Of a DNA stretch of 64,000 nucleotides, positions 27,277-35,151 are shown in pieces; position 1 is the stretch's first letter; every line of letters begins with the position of its first letter. This DNA comes from Acidovorax sp. T1 (lineage in GTDB: Bacteria; Pseudomonadota; Gammaproteobacteria; Burkholderiales; Burkholderiaceae_C). The notes under the pieces were generated by a model, which was given only the letters and a program-made list of their open reading frames with translations, had not been told where the DNA came from and searched no databases. The stretch lies in the NCBI RefSeq assembly GCF_002176815.1, contig NZ_CP021649.1, forward strand, positions 1 to 64,000, read 5' to 3'. The translations under genes and the position numbers were made by a program.

Positions 27277-27585
27277 TCAGACCTGCATGTTCATTACATC
27301 GGTGTAAGCCTGAACAATTCGGTTTCGGCTCTGCAGCGTGGCCTGAAATGCAATGTTCGACTTGACTCCTGCAAGCATCGTTTCTTCAAGACTGACAGTG
27401 GGGTTGTCTAAGGTGACCTCGCGGCTCAGGCGCCCAGATTCACTTTGCAATTGGCTCGTGGTCGCTAACGCTTGCTTCATCGCGTCCAAAAATCCACCGT
27501 CTTGAACTGTGGATGCTTTGGACACCAACTTGCCCACCGGATTGAATGGCAGTAGTGCGTCAAGCGAGTTTGTGGTGACGTTCAT
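27277..27585 (-). CDS. fliE: orphan flagellar hook-basal body protein FliE
   Basis: A 102-aa protein of normal FliE length. The conserved C-terminus is clear: NPTVSLEETMLAGVKSNIAF, then QATLQSRNRIVQAYTDVMNMQV, the helix that packs in the MS-ring/rod junction; the N-terminal half is variable as usual. The start ATG at 27585 lacks a strong ribosome-binding site. No other flagellar gene is in the window; neighbours are acetate kinase and an IS21 element. It is either a stray copy carried with mobile DNA or the edge of a lost flagellar cluster. From 27586 to 27840 there is no recognisable gene. Confidence 0.85.
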   Translation of the reverse strand: MNVTTNSLDALLPFNPVGKLVSKASTVQDGGFLDAMKQALATTSQLQSESGRLSREVTLDNPTVSLEETMLAGVKSNIAFQATLQSRNRIVQAYTDVMNMQV

Positions 27586-27840
27586 GGTGTGTCCATTGTC
27601 GAACTGACGGAGGTTATGAGGGGCCTTTTTTGCTGGAGATCGAGACCAGCGATCGATACGAAATAGTAAGTGTCGCCAGCCGATCAAGAAGCCCTGCAAC
27701 TGGTGCGTCAGTCGTTCAATTGCACAGCTATGGATAACAGAAACGTCATCTTGCCGACATCGCCGTGAGTTGCCGGTACGCGTAGTGGTGCGCACCGCAA
27801 AGCATGAAGGTTGGCAGGTGCCACGCAAAGGGAGCGTGGT

Positions 27841-28005
27841 CTACGGCCGTTGCGCAATCTCCAGCAACGGTTTGATGCTGGAGCCAAAGCGGCTCCTGGA
27901 CGCGTGGTTCTGCTCCAGTTGGCTGTCGGGCAGATAACGGATCTTCAGCTCCGACACCCGGGAGCGCAGTGGAAGCGGCCACTGACGCGAGAAGCGCAGA
28001 TGCGA
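27841..28005 (-). pseudogene. C-terminal fragment of a nuclease paralogous to 19129-20391
   Basis: The last about 40-55 codons read SRVSELKIRYLPDSQL then RSRFGSSIKPLLEIAQRP. They align with TRVAELGIRYLPYSELG and GRFGSGLKPLNEISHLL at the end of the intact gene at 19129-20391. The frame continues rightward without resemblance and soon meets the IS21 end near 28086. This looks like the remaining 3' end of a second nuclease gene truncated by the insertion or an associated deletion. Confidence 0.75.
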
Positions 28006-28235
28006 CGCTACGGGCTTGATGCCCTGCGCGCACGGCGCTCCAGCGTCAACTGGCGCGGCCCCTGGTGGAACCCCGGGCCAGGCCCTGATGGCCACCCAAA
28101 TTCCCCCGTCTATGGCCACCTCAAACTCCCCCACCTGAACTGATCGGGGATAGGGGTTTAACGCCGGCGTCGTCGGCACCTGTTGGCAGGACATTGATCC
28201 AGTCTTCCCCGAGGGAAGGCCAAGGAGTGAATGTC

Positions 28236-29855
28236 TTGAAGTCCAACCAACGCGCCACCATAGAGACACTGCTGGAGCGCAACACATCGCAACGCGAGAT
28301 CGCCCGCATCACGGGCATCGACCGCAAGACGGTCAGGAGCTACCACCAGCGCTGGCTGGAGCAACTGCAGTCAAATTCCCCCGGGGTGGCCACCGGCTCG
28401 GCAGGTCAAATTCCCCCACCCTGGCCACCGGCTCCTGGGCCGGTGGCCACCTCCCTGTGCGAACCCTGGCGCGAGTTCATCGAAGCCCAGCTGCGGCTGA
28501 AGCGAAACGCCACGGCCATCTACCAGGACCTGGTCGACCAGCACGGCTTTGATGGCCAGTACAACTCGGTCAAACGCTTCTGTGCAAAGTTGCGGCACAA
28601 GGAGCCCGAGCAGTTCGATCGCCTGTCCTTCCTGCCCGGCGAGGAGATGCAGGTGGACTACGGCGAGGGCGCGCCCACCCGCGTGCCCGGCAGCGACCGG
28701 TACCGCAAGCCCCGCCTGTTCGTGGCCACCTTGCGGTATTCCCGTGCCAGTTTCCGGTGCGTGGTCTGGAAGTCCAGCCAGCAGATCTGGGCCGAGCTGC
28801 ACGAGCGGGCCCTGCGGTACTTCGGGGGCTGCCCCCAGTACGTGGTGCTGGACAATCTGAAGGAAGGCGTCCTCAAGCCCGACCTGTACGAGCCCGATCT
28901 CAACCCGGTGTACGCCGCCGCCCTGGCGCACTACGGCGTGGTGGCCGACCCGGCGCGGGTGCGAGACCCCAACCGCAAGGGCACGGTGGAGCATGCCATC
29001 GGCCATACCCAGGCCACGGCCTTGAAGGGCCGGCGCTTTGAGTCCATCGAGGCCCAGAACGAGTTCCTGGCGCACTGGGAGAAGAGCTGGGCATCCAAGC
29101 GCATCCACGGCACCGAGCGACGCCAGGTGCAGGCCATGTTCGAGGAAGAGCGCAGCCACCTCAAACCCCTGCCAGTGCTGGGAATGCAGTATTTCGACGA
29201 GGCGGTGCGCACCGTCTGCGACGACAGCTGTGTGCGGGTGGATCACAGCAGCTACGCCGCTCGCCCGGCGAACATCGGCTCCAAGGTGTTGGTGCGCATC
29301 TACGCCCAGCGCATCGAGATTCGTGACATGCACACCCGTGCCTTGCTGCGCACCCACGCCAAGGCCGAGCGTCCCGGCACGGTGATTCTGCCCATGGAGG
29401 AGCGGGTGTTCAATCCGTCTCGCGAGACCCGCCTGATCCTGCGTCAGGCCGGCGAGATTGGTGAGCACGCCAGCCGGCTGTGTGAGCTGCTCTTTGCCAT
29501 CGAGGGTCGTGTCGGGCAGCGCAAGCTCTGGGGCATTGTGGGACTCATGCGCCGTTACCCGGCGCACTGCATCAATGCCGCCTGCGCCCAGGCCCTGGAG
29601 CAAGGGGTCTACAGCTACAAGCGCGTGCTGGCGCTGACCGAAGCCCTCTTTGCCCAGGCGATGGCGGCCATCGAGGCTACCTGCGGCGAAGCACCCGCCG
29701 CCGGTGCCCACGCGCTGACGCAGCAGCATGAGCTCATCCGAGACGCTGAGGAGTACAGCGATCTCTTCGCGCTCGCCGCCGCCACGGCAAACACCACCAC
29801 CACCACCACCACCACCACCAACAACACCACCAACGCACCGGGAGTTCAGCCATGA
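28236..29855 (+). CDS. istA: IS21-family transposase IstA
   Basis: A 539-aa DDE transposase. The TTG at 28236 is chosen because AAGGAG lies 8 nt upstream; the protein then begins LKSNQRATIETLLERNTSQREIARITGIDRKTVRSYHQRW, the expected helix-turn-helix. The integrase core follows with QVDYGEGAP, VLDNLKEGVLKPDLYEPDLN and HAIGHTQ. Two oddities: residues about 45-75 are encoded by copies of the terminal-repeat motif, and the C-terminus has an uninterrupted run of Thr from an ACC microsatellite. It overlaps istB by 4 nt. Confidence 0.92.
   Translation: MKSNQRATIETLLERNTSQREIARITGIDRKTVRSYHQRWLEQLQSNSPGVATGSAGQIPPPWPPAPGPVATSLCEPWREFIEAQLRLKRNATAIYQDLVDQHGFDGQYNSVKRFCAKLRHKEPEQFDRLSFLPGEEMQVDYGEGAPTRVPGSDRYRKPRLFVATLRYSRASFRCVVWKSSQQIWAELHERALRYFGGCPQYVVLDNLKEGVLKPDLYEPDLNPVYAAALAHYGVVADPARVRDPNRKGTVEHAIGHTQATALKGRRFESIEAQNEFLAHWEKSWASKRIHGTERRQVQAMFEEERSHLKPLPVLGMQYFDEAVRTVCDDSCVRVDHSSYAARPANIGSKVLVRIYAQRIEIRDMHTRALLRTHAKAERPGTVILPMEERVFNPSRETRLILRQAGEIGEHASRLCELLFAIEGRVGQRKLWGIVGLMRRYPAHCINAACAQALEQGVYSYKRVLALTEALFAQAMAAIEATCGEAPAAGAHALTQQHELIRDAEEYSDLFALAAATANTTTTTTTTTNNTTNAPGVQP
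28366..28455 (+). repeat. terminal-repeat-like motifs inside istA
   Basis: Within the istA coding sequence the motif recurs: TCAAATTCCCCC-GGGGTGGCCACCGG, TCAAATTCCCCC-ACCCTGGCCACCGG, and a third GGTGGCCACC. These are the same two words that make up the element ends. They encode a Pro/Gly-rich linker between the DNA-binding and catalytic parts of IstA. Confidence 0.8.
29789..29834 (+). repeat. ACC trinucleotide microsatellite at the istA 3' end
   Basis: About ten uninterrupted ACC units followed by AACAACACCACCAAC. They encode a Thr run, then Asn/Thr, near the IstA C-terminus just before the istB start. Such tracts change length by slippage, in frame. Confidence 0.9.
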
Positions 29856-30616
29856 ACATGATCGAGATCGAACGCGCGCTGCGCGAGCTGCGCCTGTCCG
29901 GCATCGCCGAGACCCTGTCCACCCGCGTGATGCAGGCCCAGGCCGCCCAGCAGCCTTTCCTGGAGACCTTCGCCGCCATGCTGCAAGACGAGCTGGACCG
30001 CCGGCGCTCTCGCCTGACCGAGCGCCGCTTCAAGCGCTCGGGTCTGGATGAGCGCCCCTCGCTGGCTGACTTCGACTGGCGTTTCAACCCGAAGCTGCCG
30101 CGCAGCGCCTGCTTCGAGTTGCACACCCTGAAGTTCATCGGCGAGGGGGCCAACGCGCTGATCATCGGCAAGCCGGGCACCGGCAAGAGCCATGTGGCCA
30201 AGGCCGTGGCCTACCAGGCCACGCTGCAGGGCTATGACGTGCGTTACCTGGAAGCCGACACCGAGTTCGCCCGTTACGCGCTGGCCACTACGGCAGAGCG
30301 CACCGAGCTGCTCAAGGACTGGGTCGCGCCGGACCTGCTCGTCCTCGATGACCTGTTCCTGGCCAGACGCATCAGCGAGCATGCCGCTGAAGTCCTACAG
30401 GCCATCGTGCACCAGCGCTACAAGCTGCGCCGCGCTGTTCTCATCACGTCCAACCGCGTGGTGCAGGACTGGGGCAAATACCTCGGCGACGCCACCATGG
30501 CCAGCACCATCCTGGATCGCCTCATGCACCGCTGCGCGATGCTGGAGTTCGAGGGCAAGAGCTACCGCCTCAAGGAGGCCGCTGCACGCATCGCCATCAC
30601 ACCCGAGTCGTCATAA
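29852..30616 (+). CDS. istB: IS21-family helper ATPase IstB
   Basis: A 254-aa AAA+ ATPase. Walker A IIGKPGTGKSHVAKAV (about 105-120), Walker B LLVLDDLFLAR, and the sensor region RRAVLITSNRVVQDWGKYLG, then TMASTILDRLMHRCAMLEFEGKSYRLKEA. It assists target choice and strand transfer by IstA. Its ATG overlaps the istA stop by 4 nt. Confidence 0.95.
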   Translation: MNMIEIERALRELRLSGIAETLSTRVMQAQAAQQPFLETFAAMLQDELDRRRSRLTERRFKRSGLDERPSLADFDWRFNPKLPRSACFELHTLKFIGEGANALIIGKPGTGKSHVAKAVAYQATLQGYDVRYLEADTEFARYALATTAERTELLKDWVAPDLLVLDDLFLARRISEHAAEVLQAIVHQRYKLRRAVLITSNRVVQDWGKYLGDATMASTILDRLMHRCAMLEFEGKSYRLKEAAARIAITPESS

Positions 30617-30779
30617 TCCGACCGTCCTGCCTGGGGGAATTTGGGGTGGCCAAGGGTGGGGGAATTTGACCTGGCCATCGGGGCAGGCACATGGTCGCCG
30701 CACTGCCGCCCAAATACTTCACAGGCGTGGGGCTTGTATCGGTAGTTGACCATCCACCAACACCTCCAGCGTTTCACTT

Positions 30780-30850
30780 GAACCGCCGTAGGCGGAACCG
30801 CACGTACGGTGGTGTAAGAGGGGTGAGGGGTTACCCCTCACCCCTCTCGA
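30780..30850 (+). mobile_element. 3' end of a group II intron (domains V and VI), remnant
   Basis: GAACCGCCGTAGGCGGAACC and CGCACGTACGGTGGTGT fold as a domain V hairpin with a two-base bulge (CG) and a GNRA-like loop. Directly after it, 30817-30847 is a perfect 14-bp hairpin (AGAGGGGTGAGGGG, loop TTA) in the domain VI position. The pair matches the 3' end of bacterial group II introns. No intron-encoded reverse transcriptase is recognisable between the IS21 end (30680) and here, so the intron is truncated, probably by the IS21 event. Confidence 0.7.
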
Positions 30851-30853
30851 TCA

Positions 30854-30868
30854 TGACAAAGATGTAAT
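30854..30868 (+). promoter_or_regulatory. putative copper-responsive operator (CopR/CusR box)
   Basis: TGACAAAGATGTAAT is an imperfect inverted repeat (TGACA/TGTAA). It lies 54 bp before the first copper gene, followed by a possible -35 TTGACA at 30884-30889. The same pattern occurs upstream of the DUF4148 gene and at the window start. Identity of the regulator is inference; no copRS pair lies in the window. Confidence 0.5.
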
Positions 30869-30921
30869 GAAGCCGTTATGCTTTTGACAGCTAGTCGTTT
30901 GCACAATGACAAAAGTCAAAA

Positions 30922-31263
30922 ATGCATCACAAATCCATGAACAATCTCTGGCTTTCACGACCTACCTCAAGCCTCTGGCTGGGCGCCGCACTAATGGTGC
31001 CGTCCCTGGCATTTGCACAGATGCCAGAGGGCGAAACCGCGAAGGTGGGCTACCTGCTCTCGTACCGATCAGCCCTCTCGGGTTACGAGGCCTACAAGGA
31101 GCAGTCCGTCCAGCCCTGGAAGGCGGCGAACGACAAGGTGGGTGAAATCGGCGGCTGGCGCGCCTATGCGAAGGAAATCAAGTCGGGCCAGCCCGGGTCC
31201 GCCAAGGACGCTGCTCCCGTCACCGACCCGCATTCTGGCCATCACGGGGGAGAAAAACCATGA
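30922..31263 (+). CDS. small exported protein of the copper operon, unknown
   Basis: A 113-aa protein (108 if it starts at ATG 30937). Signal peptide with basic start and hydrophobic core ALMVPSLAFAQ, then a mature part with YRSALSGYEAYKEQSVQPWKAANDKVGEIGGWRAYAKEI and a His-rich end (DPHSGHHGG). Such proteins accompany TolC-type and CopA genes in betaproteobacterial copper clusters and are annotated hypothetical. It overlaps the next gene by 4 nt. Confidence 0.75.
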   Translation: MHHKSMNNLWLSRPTSSLWLGAALMVPSLAFAQMPEGETAKVGYLLSYRSALSGYEAYKEQSVQPWKAANDKVGEIGGWRAYAKEIKSGQPGSAKDAAPVTDPHSGHHGGEKP

Positions 31264-32690
31264 TGCGTTTGCGTGCCACTCACGCCAAACTCGCTCTATC
31301 TGCACTCGGACTGGCGGTGCTGACCGGCTGTGCCAGCGTCAGCCTGGATCAGAACATCAATCGTGTCAACGTCGAAGCGGGCAGCTTTACCGAAGGCAAA
31401 CTCGCCTTGGCTCGTACCCAGGAGGAAAGCGACCAGCGGGCGCAGGCCGCTCAAGCCTTGCTTGCGCAGCCTCTGGGTCAGAAAGAAACCGTTCAGTTGG
31501 CTTTGGTTAACAGCCCGTCTTTGCAGGCCCTGCTGGCGCAAGGCTGGGCGGAGTCTGCCGATGCCGCGCAGGTGGGGCGGATTGCCAACCCCATCTTCAG
31601 TTTTGAGCGCATGACGGCCGGCACTGAGCTGGACTTGGGGCGTGCGCTGTCCTTTGGCCTGTTGGATCTGCTGACCCTGCCGACCCGGTACGGTGTCGCC
31701 ACCCGGCGTATCGAGCAATCTCAATTGCGCCTGACCGGCAGCGTGGTGGACCAGGTCACCGGGGTGCGCCAGGCTTGGGTACGGGCCGTGGCCGCGCAGC
31801 AGGCGCTCCAGTATGCCAAGCAGGTCTATGACAGCGCCGAAGCGGGCGCCGAATTGGCCCGGCGCATGCAGGGCGTGGGCAACTTCAACCGCATTACCCG
31901 CGCACGCGAGCAGGCTTTTTATGCCGATGCCGCCACCCGACTGAGCACGGCCCAGCACCAGGTCACGGCCAGCCGGGAAGAACTGGTACGTTTGCTGGGG
32001 CTCGATGAAAGCCAAGCGCAAGCGCTGAAGCTTCCCGAACGTCTACCCGATCTCCCCAAGCAAGCACTGGATCCGCAGGCGGTTGGCTCGCTGGCGACCA
32101 AGGCGCGGCTGGACATCCGTCTGGCGCAGGCTGCGCTGGATGGCGCTGCCAAGGCCCAGGGCTTGAACATGGTGACCAGCTTCACCGATATCGAACTCAC
32201 TGGGCGCCGCAATACCACCTTCGACAATGCCGAGGGCACCCGCTCTACCGCGCGCGGCTGGGAAGTCGCGGTACGCCTGCCCATCTTTGACTGGGGCGGA
32301 ATGCAACGCGATGCGATGAACGCTCGAACGCTGGCGGCCGCCAACCAGCTTGAAGGCACGGTGCGTTCCGCGGGCTCCAGCCTGCGCGAAAGCTATTCGG
32401 CCTATCGAACGGCCTACGACGTGGCGCGGCACTACCGCGACGAAGTGGTTCCGGTGCGTAAGGTGATCGCGGAGGAGAACCAGCTTCGCTACAACGGCAT
32501 GCTGATCAGCGCGTTCGAACTGCTGGCCGATGCGCGCGACCAGGTCGGTGCCGTCACGGCGGCCCTGGACTCGCAGCAGCAATTCTGGCTGGCCGATGCC
32601 GCATTGCAGGCAGCCGTAATCGGACGCCCCACCAACACCACCTTGTCGGTCACCACCAGCGCCCCCAGCGACGCGGGTGCCGGTCACTGA
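31260..32690 (+). CDS. TolC-family outer membrane factor
   Basis: A 476-aa protein. Lipobox LAVLTGC near residue 22 suggests a lipoprotein like the NodT/CusC type. The two repeated helical hairpins of the family are visible: LAQPLGQKETVQLALVNSPSLQALLAQGWAESADA and QGVGNFNRITRAREQAFYADAATRLSTAQHQ in the first half, GWEVAVRLPIFDWGGMQRDAMNART and EENQLRYNGMLISAFELLADARDQ in the second. It forms the outer-membrane channel of a tripartite pump, but no RND or membrane-fusion gene is adjacent. Confidence 0.9.
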   Translation: MMRLRATHAKLALSALGLAVLTGCASVSLDQNINRVNVEAGSFTEGKLALARTQEESDQRAQAAQALLAQPLGQKETVQLALVNSPSLQALLAQGWAESADAAQVGRIANPIFSFERMTAGTELDLGRALSFGLLDLLTLPTRYGVATRRIEQSQLRLTGSVVDQVTGVRQAWVRAVAAQQALQYAKQVYDSAEAGAELARRMQGVGNFNRITRAREQAFYADAATRLSTAQHQVTASREELVRLLGLDESQAQALKLPERLPDLPKQALDPQAVGSLATKARLDIRLAQAALDGAAKAQGLNMVTSFTDIELTGRRNTTFDNAEGTRSTARGWEVAVRLPIFDWGGMQRDAMNARTLAAANQLEGTVRSAGSSLRESYSAYRTAYDVARHYRDEVVPVRKVIAEENQLRYNGMLISAFELLADARDQVGAVTAALDSQQQFWLADAALQAAVIGRPTNTTLSVTTSAPSDAGAGH

Positions 32691-32706
32691 TGCAGAGACG
32701 ATTGCC

Positions 32707-34119
32707 ATGACATCCAGAAGAGATTTTTTCAAGGTCGCCGGTATTGCTGGCGGCGCCGTTGCGGCCGGCGCGGTCAGCCGTGTCGCCATGGCGGCCCTGC
32801 CTGAGCCCGTCATTCAGACCAGCCCGAACACCATGGCCCCGCTGATGCCCAATTCGGGACGGCCGTACAACCCAGTGGTGACGCTCAACGGCTGGACGCT
32901 GCCCTGGCGCATGAATCAGGGCATCAAGGAGTTCCACCTGGTCGCCGAACCGGTGGTGCGCGAAGTGGCACCAGGGATGAAGGCCCACCTGTGGGGCTAC
33001 AACGGACAGAGCCCCGGCCCGACCATCGAGGTCGTCGAGGGCGACCGTGTGCGCATCTTCGTGACCAATAGGCTGCCCGAGCACACCAGTGTTCACTGGC
33101 ACGGCCAGCGCCTGCCCAGCGGCATGGATGGCGTGACCGGTCTGACGCAGCCGGCGATTCCGTCGGGCAAAACCTTTGTCTACGAGTTCGTGGCGCGCCG
33201 CCCGGGCACCTTCATGTACCACCCGCACGGCGACGAGATGGTGCAAATGGCCATGGGCATGATGGGTTTCTGGGTCACGCACCCGAAAGCTAGGCACCCG
33301 CTGATCGACGAGGTGCAACGGGACTTTTGCTTCCTGCTCAGTGCCTATGACATTGAGCCCGGCGCGGCTACACCCAAGGTCGCGGAGATGACGAACTTCA
33401 ACCTGTGGACCTGGAATAGCCGTGTCTTTCCTGGCATCGACTCTCTGAACGTGCGTCTCAACGACAAGGTGCGCATCCGCATGGGCAACCTCACCATGAC
33501 CAATCACCCGATGCACGTGCATGGCCACGAATTCGTGGTCACGGGCACCGATGGCGGCCCGACGCCCAAAAGCACGCGCTGGCATGAAGTAACCACCGAC
33601 GTGGCCGTGGGGCAGATGCGCCAAATCGAGTTCGTCGCCGACGAGGAGGGCGACTGGGCTTTCCACTGCCACAAGAGCCACCACACCATGAACGCCATGG
33701 GGCACGACATTCCCACCATGATTGGCGTGGATCACAGCGGCCTTGCCAAGAAAGTCAACAAGCTCATCCCCGACTACATGGTCATGGGCGAGCGCGGCAT
33801 GGCCGACATGACGGAGATGGAAATGCCGATTCCCGACAACACCATCCCGATGATGACCGGCCAGGGGCCGTTCGGCTCGGTGGAGATGGGTGGCATGTTC
33901 AGCGTGCTCAAGGTACGCCGCGACCAGAAGCCGGGCGACTACAAGGATCCGGGCTGGTACAAGCATCCCGCAGGCACGGTGGCGCATGAGTACACCGGCC
34001 CCATGGCCGAGCCCGCGCGCTTCAGCGCCGAGGGCGGCCAGTCCATGCCGCGCGTTCGCAAGCCTGCAACGCCGACCGAAGTCAAGGTGCGCAAGCCCAC
34101 TTCGCATGGTGAGCATTGA
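32707..34119 (+). CDS. CopA-type periplasmic multicopper oxidase
   Basis: A 470-aa protein. Twin-arginine signal SRRDFFKVAGIAGGAVAAG at the start, so it is exported folded by Tat. Copper ligands are visible: SVHWHGQ, FMYHPHGDEM, NHPMHVHGHEF and the type 1/3 cluster HCHKSHHTM. Met-rich segments (MADMTEMEMP, MMGFWV) may bind extra Cu(I). It probably oxidises Cu(I) in the periplasm. The start at 32707 is fixed by the Tat motif; an earlier in-frame start would overlap tolC and spoil the signal. Confidence 0.93.
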   Translation: MTSRRDFFKVAGIAGGAVAAGAVSRVAMAALPEPVIQTSPNTMAPLMPNSGRPYNPVVTLNGWTLPWRMNQGIKEFHLVAEPVVREVAPGMKAHLWGYNGQSPGPTIEVVEGDRVRIFVTNRLPEHTSVHWHGQRLPSGMDGVTGLTQPAIPSGKTFVYEFVARRPGTFMYHPHGDEMVQMAMGMMGFWVTHPKARHPLIDEVQRDFCFLLSAYDIEPGAATPKVAEMTNFNLWTWNSRVFPGIDSLNVRLNDKVRIRMGNLTMTNHPMHVHGHEFVVTGTDGGPTPKSTRWHEVTTDVAVGQMRQIEFVADEEGDWAFHCHKSHHTMNAMGHDIPTMIGVDHSGLAKKVNKLIPDYMVMGERGMADMTEMEMPIPDNTIPMMTGQGPFGSVEMGGMFSVLKVRRDQKPGDYKDPGWYKHPAGTVAHEYTGPMAEPARFSAEGGQSMPRVRKPATPTEVKVRKPTSHGEH

Positions 34120-34152
34120 GTTTTCCCTTCAGTTATCAACGAGAGCCAATCC

Positions 34153-34644
34153 ATGAAATTCACGCGCTCCACTATTTCTCAACTCTTCGCCATGGCTGCA
34201 CTGGCCGCATCGGGGGCAGCCTTCGCTGCCGGCAACCATGCAGGTGGCCACGGTGACGAGGGTGAGACAGCCATTGGCAAACCCGGCGTCGCCGCCAAGG
34301 CCCGTCGCACCATCACCATCGAAATGAGCGACAACATGCGCTACACGCCGTCGAACATTCAGGTCAAACAGGGCGAAACCGTGCGCTTCGTTGTCAAGAA
34401 CGTCGGCCAGGTCAAGCACGAACTCAGCCTGGGCACCGAGAAGGAGCTGCTGGAGCACCTGGAGCAGATGAAAAAATTCCCGGACATGGAGCACGACGAA
34501 CCAGGCAAGGTCACGCTCGCACCGGGCAAGCAGGGTGAAATCGTCTGGCAGTTCACCAAAGCGGGCGCCGTGAACTTCGCCTGCCTGATGCCTGGCCACT
34601 ATGAGGCCGGCATGAAGGGCGCCATCCAGGTGGGCCGCAAGTGA
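34153..34644 (+). CDS. periplasmic cupredoxin (plastocyanin/azurin-like)
   Basis: A 163-aa protein. Signal peptide to about residue 25 (ALAASGAAFAAGNHAGG), then a single cupredoxin domain. Type 1 copper ligands are His in GQVKHELSLG, Cys, His and Met in FACLMPGHYEAGM. It resembles the CopI/blue copper proteins encoded with CopA in proteobacterial copper islands. It lies 33 bp after the multicopper oxidase gene and could pass electrons or bind copper. Confidence 0.92.
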   Translation: MKFTRSTISQLFAMAALAASGAAFAAGNHAGGHGDEGETAIGKPGVAAKARRTITIEMSDNMRYTPSNIQVKQGETVRFVVKNVGQVKHELSLGTEKELLEHLEQMKKFPDMEHDEPGKVTLAPGKQGEIVWQFTKAGAVNFACLMPGHYEAGMKGAIQVGRK

Positions 34645-34694
34645 TGGTCTGAAGCGCCCACCACAGTTGGCCCAGCCATGGCCGGGCCAGACCA
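34645..34694. other. nested inverted repeats between cupredoxin and cusF-like genes
   Basis: TGGTCTG (34645-34651) pairs with CAGACCA (34688-34694), and inside it TGGCCC (34668-34673) with GGGCCA (34684-34689); the two overlap at 34688-34689. There is no T-run, so this is not a standard terminator. It could be an mRNA stability or attenuation hairpin. Confidence 0.45.
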
Positions 34695-34723
34695 TAGATC
34701 CAACTATTTACCCATAGGTCACC

Positions 34724-35065
34724 ATGAACACCATCCAACGTCTGCTCACCATCTCCGCCCTTGCCATGGGCGCTGCCCTGCCGCTGGCGGGCCATGCTCA
34801 GGTCAGTCCCAATTCAGGCCAGACCTCGGCCCCCGCACCCGCATCTATGACCGATGGCGAGGTCAAGAAGGTCGATCTGGAAAACGGCAAGATCACCCTC
34901 AAACATGGGGACATCAAGAACCTGGACATGCCCGGAATGACCATGGTCTTTACCGTCCGCGACAAGGGGCAACTCACCAACCTCAAGCCTGGCGACAAGG
35001 TGCAATTCATGGTCCTCCAGGAAGGCGGGAAGATGATCGTCACCGATATCCAGCCCGTGCGCTGA
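34724..35065 (+). CDS. CusF-like periplasmic copper-binding protein
   Basis: A 113-aa protein. Signal peptide ending AGHAQ, then the CusF fold: GEVKKVDLENGKITLKHGDIKNLDMPGMTMVF with the Cu(I) ligands His and two Met (HGD, MPGMTM), and KPGDKVQFMVLQEGGKMIVTDI. CusF delivers Cu(I)/Ag(I) to the CusCBA pump. No cusA or cusB is here, so it may serve another pump or act as a buffer. Last gene of the copper operon. Confidence 0.93.
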   Translation: MNTIQRLLTISALAMGAALPLAGHAQVSPNSGQTSAPAPASMTDGEVKKVDLENGKITLKHGDIKNLDMPGMTMVFTVRDKGQLTNLKPGDKVQFMVLQEGGKMIVTDIQPVR

Positions 35066-35151
35066 GCAAATTCACAACCGCACCATCTCGTCGGGCGCGG
35101 CAGCCCTAGTCAGCCCCTCCACCACAAGGAGGAGGCATCATGTTCATGCGT

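Larger units (their letters stand above)
28086..30680 (+). mobile_element. IS21-family insertion sequence (istA/istB)
   Basis: About 2.6 kb. Both ends carry two tandem copies of a terminal motif: left TGGCCACC-CAAATTCCCCC and TGGCCACCTCAAACTCCCCC (28089-28133), and the same inverted at 30635-30680. Multiple terminal repeats and two overlapping genes are the IS21 hallmark. The outermost bases and target duplication are not resolved: the left end reads TGATGGCC and the right end complement CGATGGCC. It separates the nuclease fragment on the left from an intron remnant on the right. Confidence 0.85.

Noticed and set aside
28371..29729. 452-codon minus-strand open frame
   Set aside because: Antisense to istA with no recognisable domain.
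30817..30847. Rho-independent terminator for istB
   Set aside because: Strong stem but no T-run, and directly behind a domain V-like hairpin; a group II intron domain VI fits better.
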